The notes below the pieces were generated by a model that saw nothing but the letters and a program-made list of their open reading frames with translations, made no database searches and was not told the DNA's origin. Both the position numbers and the translations under genes were made by a program. From assembly GCA_003568945.1 (NCBI GenBank), contig BDIP01000084.1:1405-32851 (forward strand): a DNA stretch of 31,447 nucleotides, written 5' to 3'. Numbering within the stretch: position 1 is the stretch's first letter; the number at the start of each line of letters is the position of its first letter. The DNA comes from Kipferlia bialata. Lineage: Eukaryota > Fornicata. Below, piece after piece: positions 13,062 to 23,159 of the stretch.

Positions 13062-14624
13062 ATATATATATATATATACTCTAAACTATACCTCAGTTCT
13101 GCCAGCAGCATACCGTCTGTCAGGAACACAATGGATGTGTCATTGGAGACCTTCTTGTCATGCCTCACGTGGTAACCTAGAGAGTTAGTTTAGAGAGAGT
13201 CATTATATGTCATAGAGAGAGAGAGATCTTCTTGTCATGCCTCACGTGGTAGGCTGGGGAGGGATATATATGTATATGTATGTATACAAATACAGGAGAC
13301 AAATACAATATACAAATATATAGAGAGAGAGACCTTCTTGTCATGCCTCACGTGGTAGCCTGGGGTGAGGGATATATATATATTCATTCATATATAGGAG
13401 ACAAGTTATATATTTACAGAGAGAGAGAGAGAGAGACCTTCTTGTCATAGCCTGGGTGAGGTTAGAAGTACACGCACGTATCCATAGTCAATACATTTCA
13501 GTAGTTGCACCCACCACCCATTGAGTCTGACATTACCCTGACTTACACATATGGTAATACATGTATGTAAATATATATTAACATGTATTATTTCATACTC
13601 CACAGCACCTACTCTCCCCCCCAGTCTTCTAATGTCCCTCTCGTCTCCCTTGCCCCCGTTGGCCTCTCTCTCACACTTCATGGTGTCACCACCCATCTCC
13701 TCAGCTACTCTGTGGTAAAAGGGTGTAGGGAGAGAGAGAGAGAGAGAGAGATGGCACCAACCTCTTAGCCAGCGATGTTGCAGCCACCCTTCTGGGCTGT
13801 GTCACAGCTATGCGGCCTGGGGTCAGGGAAAATATAGATATATCTACATAAACACAATATATACACAATTCTGAATACATGTCACAGCAATACGGCCTAG
13901 GGTGAGGGAGGACATGTATATGTCCAATCACTGGGATATTATACCCAATACGACACATATACCGTATAATCATACTGTATATATACATATACACAATGTG
14001 TACCTTGTGCAAATGGCCTGGGCCCTCCGTACCCCCTCTCGAACAGGAACTGGGGGACCTGGGTGGACTTGCCACAGCCTGGGATGAGGGTATATATAGA
14101 TGAGTATATACTATTATATAAACTATTATATGTATTAGTATATACATATATATTAGTTCATCAATATAGGAACTGGGGGACCTGGGTGGACACCCTATGA
14201 TGAGGGTATGTAATAATACATGTCTCTCCTCTCAGCACTACCACATGTCCCGTGTCTCTAGACTTGATATGCTGTCTGCCCCATAGGCCAGTATAGTCTA
14301 GTATATATACTATATATATACCATACAATACATACGATATACTATATACTATATATACCTGTCTCTCCAGAGAGTACCACCACGTCACGTGTCTCCAGAC
14401 TTGATATGATGTCTGCCTCATAGGCCAGTATAGTATAGTATATATACTATATATATACTATACAATACATACAATATACTATATACTATATATACCTGTC
14501 TCTCCAGAGAGCACCACCACATCCCGTGTCTCTAGGCTTGATATGATGTCTGCCTCATAGGCCAGGATGGGTAGGAGGAGACGCCCAGTCTGCACAGTCT
14601 CGGACCTGTATAGTCAGAGTATAT

Positions 14625-14662
<38 letters not shown>

Positions 14663-16019
14663 ATATACATGTACAGCAACGGTTACCTCTCCACTGGTAC
14701 GTGCACTGTGTCTCCCTTAGTCCCAGTCTCTCTCTCTCTCTCCTTCTTGGACTCAGCCATGGGGATATCCCCTGTCTCTCTCTCTCCCTTCTCTCCCTTC
14801 TCCCCCTTCTCTCCCTTTCCTCCCTTCCCTCCCGTCTCTCTCTTTCCTCCAGTCCCCTGCTCACTGCTCTTGGACTTGGACTGGGGTCAGATACTATATA
14901 GAGACAGATACATACTAATATACACTATAACTATACTACAGTATATACATGTATGTATACCGGGTCTGCTCACTGGTCTTGGACTTGGACTGGGGTCAGA
15001 TATGTATATAGATGTATATATACATATATATACATCAATATATACAAACATACGGCTTGCCTTGGCCTTAGACTGGGGTCAGATGTATATATAGATAACT
15101 TGAAATAATATATATATTATTACTGATACTACTCAGTATATATATGGGAATGCCTTCTCACCCTTGGACCTGACCTCGGACTTGTAATAATACACACACT
15201 AATAGATATATATATATAAGTATATATATAAGTAAAAGTGAATTATTCAATAGGTATGAATTTATACATACATGCATATATATATACCTTTCCCTTCTTC
15301 CCCTTTGGCCTGACCTCGTACTTGTCAAGATGATACACATACAGATCAGCATATATATAAATAGATATGTATAGATATGTATGAATACACGGATCCACAT
15401 ACCTTCTTCCCCTTTGGCCTGACCCCGTACTTGTCATTATACACACACACATATATAGAGAGAGAGATATATATATACATAAATAGATATGTTAATATAT
15501 ACAAGCATATACCTTCTTTCCCTTCTTGCCCTTTGGCCTGACATCGTACTTGTCATAGGTGGTGTAGTCCTGGGGTTAGACACATATACACCATATATAC
15601 ACATTATTCAAAATACACATTAGTGATTTAGTCCATATACCAGTTCCAAATACATATTTCACTGGTCTTTGGTATAATCCGGGGGGTTAGGCACACAATA
15701 TACTATATGATCAAACAGTGTACGAATAGATAGAAGCAGTCCTAGAACGATTGCAAACACATATCCTCGACATACTGTGTCTCCTCTGCCATGCATCGAC
15801 AGAGAGTGGAAATATCACTAATATACATGTGGAGAGGTGCTGTATACTCATTAGTGTGCCCACCTCGACATACTGTGTCTCCTCTGCCGTCTGCCATGCC
15901 TCCACATGGGGCGCCCTCTCACCCTCTCCCTCAGTCTCTCTCTCTCCCTCTCTCTCCCCCTCTCCCTCAGTCTCTCCCTCTCCCTCTTCAGGTGTCTCTG
16001 TCTCTGGGGCCCTCTTGGC
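3735..16019 (-). CDS. DHX37: DHX37/Dhr1-type DEAH-box RNA helicase
   Basis: Probable small-subunit rRNA-processing helicase of the nucleolus (DHX37/Ecm16 family acts on U3 snoRNA in pre-ribosomes). Exons: 15864-16019, 15513-15569, 14687-14880, 14496-14605, 14004-14078, 13762-13816, 13609-13709, 13092-13176, 12673-12755, 12416-12493, 11860-11914, 11356-11413, 11169-11230, 10758-10810, 10422-10475, 9971-10146, 9375-9459, 8578-8662, 8173-8260, 7619-7704, 7196-7271, 6969-7017, 6414-6528, 5766-5829, 5445-5559, 5127-5169, then 4511-4631 and about 3735-3771. In my concatenation (752 aa to 5127): motif I GETGCGKSTQ near 170, Ia TQPRRVAA near 203, [12 protein letters not shown] near 290, III MSATLR near 345, [10 protein letters not shown] near 411, [13 protein letters not shown] near 586, VI QRAGRAGR near 635. 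DHX37-specific matches are [26 protein letters not shown] and [13 protein letters not shown]. The N-terminus and basic/acidic inserts are low complexity. No start codon is assigned. Phase breaks between 5127 and 4631, and the usual C-terminal region of about 240 aa is not seen. Confidence 0.88.
3945..4443 (-). repeat. Echoes of exon 4511-4631 end
   Basis: The exon end ..GAGGACAG with GT recurs at 4379-4443 (long, covering [18 protein letters not shown]), at 4279-4310 (short, diverged) and at 3945-3980. The last is fused to a truncated copy of the next exon start (CCAACATGGGCCTCAT), which is itself also echoed at 3841-3884. Confidence 0.85.
4020..4268. repeat. Alternating TG/TA microsatellite
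   Basis: About 250 bases of nearly pure alternating purine-pyrimidine sequence, with blocks of (TG)n and (TA)n and interspersed TATGTATG. It sits inside a helicase intron. Such sequence can adopt left-handed or cruciform DNA under torsion and is prone to slippage. Every long frame across it is a low-complexity Tyr/Ile/Val/Cys artefact. Confidence 0.9.
7291..7326. repeat. (GA)n microsatellite
   Basis: Eighteen GA units, immediately upstream in the sense direction of helicase exon 7196-7271 as a (TC)n tract. One of many GA runs on the plus strand within leftward genes; a second long one is 10820-10861. Confidence 0.9.
7447..7925 (-). repeat. Echoes flanking motif V exon 7619-7704
   Basis: Exon-start echoes (TAG/GTCTGGGAGCCTGTCCCC) occur at 7771-7803 and 7890-7925. 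Exon-end echoes (CATCCGG with GTATG) occur at 7447-7483 and, decayed, at 7566-7585. The true exon encodes [12 protein letters not shown]. Confidence 0.87.
7987..8117 (-). repeat. Two echoes of exon 8173-8260 end
   Basis: The exon end encoding QLSLAQQQK with its GTGTG/GTATA site recurs at 8093-8117 and 7987-8020. An exon-start echo (GATCGACAAGG with CCATAG) lies at 8322-8345 on the other side. Confidence 0.85.
9571..9777 (-). repeat. Three echoes of exon 9375-9459 start
   Basis: GTCGATGCCTTTGCCGACAT and its acceptor side recur at 9571-9605, 9666-9695 and 9749-9777, with progressive decay. Spacing is about 80-90 bp, separated by GA and TA microsatellites. End echoes (ATTGACAGCCTAG with GT) occur near 9178-9215, and a fragment near 9270-9290. 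Confidence 0.87.
11544..11660 (-). repeat. Two echoes of exon 11356-11413 start
   Basis: The acceptor CTGACCGCCAG or CTAACCCCAG plus GGTGACTGACTTCACC recurs at 11626-11660 and 11544-11572, upstream of the true exon in the sense direction. Both copies retain the branch-point-like motif. Confidence 0.87.
12894..13455 (-). repeat. Echoes flanking exon 13092-13176
   Basis: Exon-start echoes (CTACCACGTGAGGCATGACA) occur at 13227-13262, 13333-13370 and a shortened one at 13435-13455. Exon-end echoes (CTGCTGGCAGAGCTGAG or CTAAG with GT) occur at 12986-13013 and 12894-12925. Five copies surround one 85-base exon. Confidence 0.85.
14219..14565 (-). repeat. Three tandem copies of P-loop exon end plus intron
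   Basis: The 3' 70 bases of the helicase exon 14496-14605 recur at 14359-14428 and 14219-14291. Each is followed (in the sense direction) by a GTATA-type 5' site or a decayed version, and by a near-identical TA-rich intron segment. The unit is about 137-140 bp, head to tail. The middle copy differs from the exon at five of about 70 positions by eye. The left copy is more diverged and its GT context is altered. All three encode variants of [22 protein letters not shown].. cut here after SLETRDVVV; only the right copy has the upstream half of the exon and its 3' splice site. Confidence 0.9.
15160..15440 (-). repeat. Three echoes of exon 15513-15569 end
   Basis: The end encoding [12 protein letters not shown] and its GTAT site recurs at about 15400-15437 and 15288-15330, with a decayed copy at about 15155-15188. 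In each the exon side breaks off near TATGACAAG. Confidence 0.84.
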
Positions 16020-16380
16020 CTGGGGGGCAGGGGGGGCTGGAGGGTTAGTATATTTAGAGAGAGAGAGAGTATGTATGGGAAGCTGGAGGGTCAGTAGGAA
16101 GTATATAAATCATAATATATATATTGGTGGATAGAGAGAGAGTGAGAGAATGTCAGCTTGGCCTGGGGGGCTGGGGGGTCAGTAGGAAGTACATACATCA
16201 TAATATATATATTGGTGGATAGAGAGAGAGTGAGAGAATGTCAGCTTGACCTGGGGGGCTGGGAGGGGGAATATAGTAAAGGATAACTGTCTGGGGACAC
16301 AGAGAGAAATATATATATAGTACATGATACTGAGCGCAACTTACAATAGATACATTAATACAGAGAGAGAAAGAGAGAGA

Positions 16381-16420
16381 GGGGGGGGGGGGGGGGGGGG
16401 GGCCCCCCCCCCCCCCCCCC
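16381..16420. repeat. G22/C18 homopolymer junction
   Basis: Twenty-two G followed directly by eighteen C, a perfect G:C palindrome with no loop. To its left are GA microsatellites and helicase introns; to its right lies sequence of a different character. It could be a genuine extreme hairpin or an assembly or sequencing join. Confidence 0.92.
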
Positions 16421-17297
16421 TCCCACTGATTTTTCTCTGTTTGGCATCAAGGTACCCTTTTGCTTTAATTATACTGTGTTTGCTATCAGCCCCATCCAGC
16501 GAGTAATGAACATTCATATATTCCCAGTCCATGAATGATCGTATGATCTCTGACGGTGCTATTGAGTCTCCTACTTCGGCTACCAACATACTCAGTCACT
16601 AATATACTCTGCTACTGTGGAAAAATCAGAGAACAGATCCTGAAATGGGTACTAACCCTACACCACACAGACAATATTCTGATTAACATTATAGATCTAC
16701 AATACTTATAGCTATATTACAGCATATAGAAGAGAAGAATCTACATGCTACGGTATTTGTGCTTGTATGAAGGCATGGAGGACGCTGTGGCCATGGAGTA
16801 ATCATGGACATTATATGTGAGTTTGTTATGTCAAGTATTGACAGTGAATACAAATAGTGCAGAAACAGTCTATTATGTGTCTTCGGATAGTCTCGATATC
16901 GACTAGATCCAGTCATATGGTCCTTTAGTTCCCAAATGGGAATGAACTCTCTACACCACAGTGCTAAGGACACTAGTCATGCCCCTCAAGTGTCAACTCA
17001 CCCGAATGGACACGATCAAGTCAGGGCTCCACTCAGCTGATGGACGTGGTACTGCACCTAATCCCACCTGAGCCCATGCTTCACCAGTAGATGACACCGT
17101 GATACGTACAGTGCGTGACCTAGTGTGGACCGAGGGCTAACCAAGAACAGGGAGGGATTGTGTCCGTGGCTCAAACAACCAGATACTGCCTCCTACTAGT
17201 TCAGATGAGAGGACACTATTTCAACACCCCATGCGTACTCGACCAGCGAAGAGCCCAGTATCTGCCAGGGCTGTGTTGATACTCTGATACCCTGTGT
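16421..17297. other. Unassigned spacer of different composition
   Basis: About 880 bases with no microsatellites, no exon echoes and no recognisable family. It lies between the helicase 5' side and the Arp8 stop codon. A leftward open frame (16430-16589, beginning MLVAEVGDSIAPSE) and another at 16689-16973 are open, but their codon use (GTA, TCA, ATA) is unlike the G/C-ending neighbours. A promoter and first exon for the helicase may lie here but could not be identified. 16020-16380 holds two echoes of the first recognised helicase exon start (16155-16185 and 16241-16270) and GA repeats. Confidence 0.5.
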
Positions 17298-20200
17298 CTA
17301 GATGGACAGCCAGTTGAATGGTATGCGCTCTGCCACCTCTCTGTCCCCATAGAGGGCATACCTGGGGTCAGACAGGCAAGGGGAGGGGGGGGGGAGAGAT
17401 ATGTCACCAGAGAGGACATACATGCAATGAGAGATACACACTTTCAAAGCAAGAATCCACATCTGCCCGTTCACCCACATCTGTATGTATACCCAGGCTA
17501 TATACACACATATATACACACACATATACACACCACCCACCTCTGCCTGTCCACCTCCACGTCTGGCACACAGTCTGTGGAGGCCAGGGCACATGCTGCC
17601 TGGTACACAGCGAGGGCAGCATCAGTCTCACCATCCCCCTCTGCCTCTCCCTCCCCCTGTGCGTCTGTACCCAGCGGCCCATGCAGAGTGCCGCCTGTAC
17701 AAAGAGCAGCCCCTGCCCCTCCCTCCATGTCCTGCAAGGCACTCACCACAGCCTGCCCTAGACCTTCCACCCCAGCCACTCTCCCAGTCACTATGATGGA
17801 CCCCAGGAGAGACTTGGCCAGTGCTGCCCCCTCCGCTGCAATCTCCTCCTCAGTCTTGATCAGCCGGGAGTACTTGTCCTTCTTGACAGGCGTGGCACTC
17901 TCTGATAGGGTCAAGGGTGCAGAGAGGGGGGTGGGGGGGACGGAGGAGGCGGCGGAGTCTGGCTTGCTGCTAGAGCCACCGGACTTGGCCTTGCTCTGCT
18001 TCTCCTTGCGCTCTCTCTTCTCTCTCTCCTTCTCCCGCTTCTTCTGGTCTCTCTCCTCTGCCTATGGTTAGGGCGTGTCGGCATACACATCCATAAGTAG
18101 TACATATATGCATACTGATATACATACTCACCCCCTTCCTCTGCCCCCTGGCCGTGTCACTCATGGTCTTGAGCACACCCTCAGCAACCTGGGCATGAGA
18201 AGACAGGGCATACATACACACACACACACACGTCACAGGTCACAGTAGAGTATGACAATGCATACTACTCATCCTAACCTGTCTGCAGTGGTCTACACAA
18301 TGAGGGGACATGCCATACATACATAAACATATGCATACATATATACACATATTCATGACACTTGTGGCATATATATATATACATATCACCTGTCTGCAGT
18401 GGTCCACACAGTTGATGATGCCCTGGCACACAGAGATGACACCCTCATTGCCAATAGGACCATCGGGACTGGGACCATGCGGGTCAATGACACTAACAGG
18501 GCCGGCCTGGGGTGAGAGGAGAGGGCAAGGTATATACAGAAGCAGCCACAGATACACCTTTGCATACCTTCACGAGTGCTGCTGCCTCTGCGTCTCTCTC
18601 GATGGACGTGGCAGTCTTGGCGTGCTTGCCTGGAGTGAGAAAGAGAGAGAGAGAGACAGATAGACAGACACGCAAAGAGAATCAAAGCCCAGACCCACCC
18701 CACCTGCGTCGTGTGTCTCTGTGACATCGTCTGAGACAGGCAGCCCCTGGCTAGCACCCTTGGGCACCCCCAGTGATGCATCTGCACCTGCTGGCATGGA
18801 TGTACCCAGCCATGCGGTGGGAGTGGCAGAGGCAGGGCCCAGCACCACAGTGACAGACACAGCGGTGGGGGGGGAGGCAGGGGCTACAGCATCATCTCCC
18901 TCTCCCTCTCCCTCTCTCTCTCCCTCTCCCTCTCCACCTGCGGCACTAGCCACGGGCTCAGAGGGAGGGGGTACGGACTCACCCATATTCACATCTCCCT
19001 TCTGCTCCTCAGTCTCTACACCCTTACCCTCTGCTACTGCCTCCTCCCCAGTCTCCTGGGGCGGCATGCGTATTGTGAGGGATGTCTGCACATTGGAATC
19101 GATGTCTGCAGCGGTGCCGTGTAACAGCAGCCTCACGAGCTCAGCGTACTGTTGTAGTCTGGGGTCAGTAAATGGTGAGCATCAAACAGAGTAAGACATT
19201 GAACATACACTCAACTGAGTGAGTGTATACATACTATGTATTATACATATGCACATATGAATACATACCTGAGTGAGTGAGCAGTGGATGTGGCCAGTGC
19301 CTTGTCTGCACAGGGTGCCATGGGTAGGGATGCATCCCCCCTAGTCAGAAGTGCATGGGTGGCAGAGAGAGGGGGGGCACCCTGCTTAAGCGATGCCAGC
19401 AGCAGCCTCATCAGACCCATCCCACTCAAGGGGAGGGGCGTGGCACTCCCTGAGAGCACCCCCTGCCTGACGACAGAGACTGACACACCCGTCATGCCCA
19501 TATCAAGCACAGTGCAGCTGCCGCCCCTGCCCCACACAGACACAACCTCACTCCGACGCACAACCACACACCCCTTGAACCCAATGTCACGCAGGGCCAG
19601 TTGGAAGAGGGCGGAGATCTGGGGGGAGAGGGGGGGAGGAGAGTCAAGTGGGAGTACACTGAGAGATGGGGTCACAGATATAACAATGACACTATGGAAT
19701 GGCAAGAGAGAGAGGACAGAGACTGTACCTCCTCCAGTGACAAGGTGTCACACACCAACAGCATATATGAATAGAAGCAGAGAGAGTCTGCATTATTATA
19801 AGTACACATATACTTCTATATACCTCCTCCCGTGACACCGTGTCTGCCACCACCAGCATGGCCGTGCACTCATGGATAGAGGTGGTCATGGGGTACCCCC
19901 CCTTGGCCTTGGTCTCATCCTTGACAGGCCGGCCAAAGGCACCCCGCTTGGGCCTATCATTAGGTATAGAGAATATATAGATAGATGGGCAAGGAGGACT
20001 AGAGTATAGTATTGTACACTCACTTTGGCTCATCCGGGTCTGAGAAGAGGGAGAGTGCCTGGGCCCACTCCTGTATGGCATACTGGAACCCATGCTCAAG
20101 GAGTGCGGCTAGAGGGGCCAGAGAGACAGGATCGGTACCACGCAGGTGGCCCCTGAGGTAAGGAGGGGGGGAAGCAGCAAGCAACACAGTAGGAAGAAGT

Positions 20201-20309
20201 GGCATTACATTGCAGAGAGAGACAGTAAGGTAACTGTACTGTAGTGCCTAGCCGCCATGGCCCTAACCACGGAGTATGGTAATATATATATAGAGAGAGA
20301 GGGAACATA

Positions 20310-20348
<39 letters not shown>

Positions 20349-21082
20349 CTTATATACCTCGCCGCCATGGCCCTGACCACGGAGTATGGTGCAGAGGGGG
20401 GTAGGCACATGACGTTGGACCCTATCACGACAGAGGGTGGTCCCTCATACCCCTCCTCCCCCTCCCCGTCCTCCTCCCTAGTCCACCTCCAGGTCTGGTC
20501 CTCCTCAGCACTCAGTTGGAAGAGAGACTCACTGGCTAGGAGGTTGGCACGCTTGGCCCTGGGGGTTGGGGGGGGGAGAGACAGCGAGAGAATAGGATGT
20601 ATTAGGGAGACCTTGGTAAAGGTAGGCCACTAGGTGTCGAGAATGGGTGTAGATGGACTGTAAGGCGAGTAGAGTCACCCACTAAATGCTACTACAATAC
20701 AACACTAGAGTATCAAGGACATGTCAAGCTACATACACAAACTACCAACCACCACATCTTCCCTGTACCTTGTCTTGGCAATGGTATTCCTGAGCTGTGA
20801 GGCATACAGTCTCTCTGCGTCACTACCCTTCCTATTGCCACTCGTGGCACTGGCATCCTCTGCAGCTATACCCTCCCTAGGCAGCACACTATCCATCATG
20901 GGGTCGTCCACAGTGAGTCCCCCCTGGCCCTTCCTCCTATAAGCCACTAGGGTGGGTATCTCCATAGGCCTGGCCTTGTCACCTGCCATGCCCACATGGA
21001 TGCTGTGGCTGCACAACTCATACACCACAGTCCGAGAGGCACACTTCCGCACTGTCCATGGCACCTTCGGGGAGGAAGCCAT
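17298..21082 (-). CDS. ARP8: Arp8-like actin-related protein (INO80-type)
   Basis: Eleven phase-consistent exons: 20769-21082, 20358-20558, 20024-20152, 19824-19953, 19269-19618, 18704-19158, 18568-18629, 18390-18506, 18132-18188, 17541-18061, 17298-17361. Total about 799 aa, stop at 17298-17300. The N-terminus has an actin-fold start (TVVYELCSHSIHVGMAGD, then IPTLVAYRR) resembling Arp8 IVIHPGS..LRIG..IPHVIAR. The centre has AMLVVADTVSREE, then VVVRRSEVVSVWGRGGSCTVLDMGMTG cut over two motifs: VVVRRSEVVSVWG fits the VVVHQE..CATFG segment and TVLDMGMTGVSVSVV fits CVVDVG.QKTS. Later come GIINCVDHC (AILHSID) and LLGSIIVTGRVAGVEGL (ILVVGGGLMF). Arp8 is a nucleosome-binding subunit of the INO80 remodeller. 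The chosen ATG (21080-21082) sits directly before the actin-like strand; an upstream in-frame ATG at 21397 would add sequence without family features. Two long acidic/Ser-Ala-rich inserts (encoded about 18710-19060 and 17600-18060) make it longer than the human protein. Echoes occur at 18282, 19727 and 20245. Confidence 0.75.
20311..20346. repeat. (TA)n microsatellite
   Basis: Eighteen TA units in an Arp8 intron, next to an echo (20245-20279) of the end of exon 20358-20558. A comparable run, 27474-27508, lies in a SPRY-gene intron beside an echo. Confidence 0.9.
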
Positions 21083-21233
21083 GACCTCTGCCTGACCACA
21101 GTGCACCTTCCTAAGGGAGTGGGCGAGGGAAGCTGGAGCGCATGTTTTTGAATATACTACACCCTTCCTGGCAAACACGAGAGTAAGGGTGTAGAGTGCA
21201 TGAGCCCTGCACCTCTCTCCTTCAGTCTCTGAG
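21083..21233. promoter_or_regulatory. Shared divergent promoter region, Arp8 / Vps20
   Basis: 151 bases separate the start codon of the leftward Arp8-like gene from that of the rightward ESCRT-III gene, so both promoters must lie here or overlap coding sequence. The stretch is free of TA/GA microsatellites. It holds an AT-rich patch (about 21144-21160) and a pyrimidine-rich stretch (CTCTCTCCTTCAGTCTCT, 21213-21230) immediately upstream of the Vps20 ATG. No TATA box or initiator can be assigned with confidence. Confidence 0.45.
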
Positions 21234-23011
21234 ATGGGAGCCTTCTTCTCCAGGCACAATGCAGAGCGTGACAGCCCCATGTCTGACTCTGGGGTTGCCC
21301 TTGGCTCCACCATCACCCAGATGGACATGACCATCCTCAGGATCAGGCAGCAGGTGGGTCCATACCATATACCCTGTACAGGGTGGGGTACAAACATTCA
21401 TATGCCATAAGAACGTAGTAATGTAGGTGTTAGTGGATATGTGTTGTGGTTAAGGAGTCTTGATGCTGCAGGTGGCTCCTTCATTGTTGCTATTATACAT
21501 TGTATGTATAGATGATTACCTATATGTATACCCTTCCGTATATCCCAGAGACTTCACCCCAAATAATTCCCAGGAGACCAAGCTGAACAAGCAGCGTAAG
21601 CACTACACTCTCGAGAGCCAGAAGCTGAGGGCCAAGGCCATGGAGGCAAAGAAGGTGAAGTCATGCATACTTTGTACTATAAACTCTATATATATAGTAT
21701 TACATTGAGCTGTGTACATCTGCCTCTGACCCCCAGGCCCATGACATGACATCCGCAGTGGGTCTCCTCAAGCAGAGCAAGATGTGGGACAAGCAGGTTA
21801 GTTCATGTTCTTGAATATGTGTCTCTATTACTGTCACTCTACCTGATCATCATATATGTTTGGTCTCTATTAGATAGTCACTCCCTCCCACACTCAGGTC
21901 TCTGTCATCGATGGCCTTCTCTTCCAGTGCACCTCCTCTGTCCTGGATGTCGAGAACGCAGACACCCAGGTCTCCTTCGTCACAGAGCTGGAGAAGGTAC
22001 TATTCTTCGCCCACTTTGTATACACTCTACTCTTCATATCTATATATATTTACACATATGTACTCCATCACCCCCTGCTCTCAACACAATGCTAAAGTCC
22101 ATCACACCCAGGTATATATACATGCATCTATCTCTCTTACTATATTCCTCTATCCCTCTTAATCCCCAGGTCAACGAGCACCTAGACTCCCTGAGGAACA
22201 GGCTGTCCCTTGACCATGTCGAGGATGTCATGACACAGGGGCAGGAGCTGAGGGACCACTTCAAGGTATGTAGTGTATTATTTACAATATACAATATAGG
22301 GAAAATATATAGCATTATATTGAAGTATATAGAGTATTAGTATATAATGTTGTGGTGTCATGACACAGGGGCAGGAGCTCAGAGACCACTTCAAGGTATA
22401 GATTTTAGGGGATATCGGGTATATTATAGTATGTATAAACAGTCAGTTTATAGTATATAGATATAGTATAGGGTATATAGTTACATATTGTGTACTATAT
22501 ATATACTCATGTATATATATTAGTGCAATTATTTATACAATGTATATCTTGCTACATGACTCCATTCTCACTTTCTAGGAGGTTGACGCTGTCATGGCCG
22601 AGGGCAGCAACGTGTTCACAGAGGAGGACGGGGCAGACATCCAGGCTCAGGTGAGGATATATTGTTATACATAGGATGTATGTAGGATATATATAGGATA
22701 TATAGTAGGTAGTAGATAGATAGTGTGTGTTCAGAGGAGGACGGGGCAGACATCCAGGCACAGGTACAGTGTCCAAGTAATTCTATGTACTATATATCAT
22801 CAATCTCTCTCTCTCTCTCTCTCTCCCTCACCCCCAGCTTGATGAGTGGGCCGCAGAGGAGGCCGCCGAGACCCTGGCCGGTCTAGAGGCTGCCCCCACC
22901 TCCCCCCTCCCAGCATCCACAGAGGATGTGGTTGAGCCAGAGGCCCAGGAGGCAGAGGCAGAGGCAGAGGCAGAGGCAGAGACCACACGCAGAGCAGTGG
23001 TGGTCATGTGA
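21234..23011 (+). CDS. VPS20: ESCRT-III subunit, CHMP6/Vps20-like
   Basis: Seven exons, all phase 0: 21234-21353, 21574-21654, 21737-21796, 21898-21996, 22170-22265, 22579-22650, 22838-23011. They give 233 aa. The protein starts MGAFFSRHN, the Met-Gly start expected for N-myristoylated CHMP6. MTILRIRQQETKLNKQRK is the basic first helix of Snf7-domain proteins (compare ILQLKQQRDKL). The later helices include MTQGQELRDHFKEVDAVM and FTEEDGADIQAQLDEW, matching the CHMP6 E..Q..ID.LL...FTQEDED..L.EL pattern. ESCRT-III subunits polymerise on endosomal membranes; Vps20 nucleates Snf7. Exon 2 is taken from 21574 because this is the only AG that keeps the frame open from exon 1. The tail is an Ala-Glu repeat (encoded 22951-22979) with no clear MIM motif. 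Introns 5 and 6 each contain one echo of the preceding exon end. CHMP4 or Vps60 are less likely alternatives. Confidence 0.8.
22354..22399 (+). repeat. Echo of Vps20 exon 5 end
   Basis: About 42 exon bases (encoding VMTQGQELRDHFK) plus GTAT recur about 130 bp downstream of exon 22170-22265, with two substitutions by eye. If used as a donor with an upstream acceptor it would repeat part of a core helix. Confidence 0.9.
22725..22768 (+). repeat. Echo of Vps20 exon 6 end
   Basis: GTGTTCA-GAGGAGGACGGGG through ATCCAGGC(A/T)CAG plus GTA is repeated in the following intron. It has a three-base deletion (CAGAG for CACAGAG region) and one substitution relative to exon 22579-22650. Confidence 0.88.
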
Positions 23012-23159
23012 AGGCGTGAGTCTGGTTGATTCAGTGACATATTCGGGAAGAGCTGCTCTGACAGAGTGTCGAATAGAGTTTTTGTGTAATGAACCCTTAG
23101 ACGAGTCTTGAAAAGTTGAAAGTCGAGAGCCAGCTGCTCTTTAACACTGTTGAACCAAA
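23012..23159. promoter_or_regulatory. Vps20-HMG intergenic spacer
   Basis: 148 bases between two tandem genes. It must hold the 3' end of the Vps20 transcript and the promoter of the HMG-box gene. It lacks microsatellites and has a T-run (GAGTTTTTGTG, about 23075-23085). Immediately upstream of the HMG start is AACCAAAATGG, a purine-3 context. No defined motif is claimed. Confidence 0.4.

Noticed and set aside
16341-16589. Leftward open frame beginning MLVAEVGDSIAPSE
   Set aside because: No family is recognised, it runs into the poly-G/C junction, and its codon use is unlike the neighbours. It is mentioned only as part of the unassigned block.
17427-18071. 214-codon rightward open frame
   Set aside because: It spans an Arp8 intron and the antisense of exon 17541-18061; its Ser/Pro-rich sequence mirrors the GAG-rich coding strand.
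18721-19194. 157-codon rightward open frame opposite Arp8 exon 18704-19158
   Set aside because: It is the antisense shadow of a GC-rich acidic/Ser-Ala insert. The leftward frame is joined in phase to recognised Arp8 exons.
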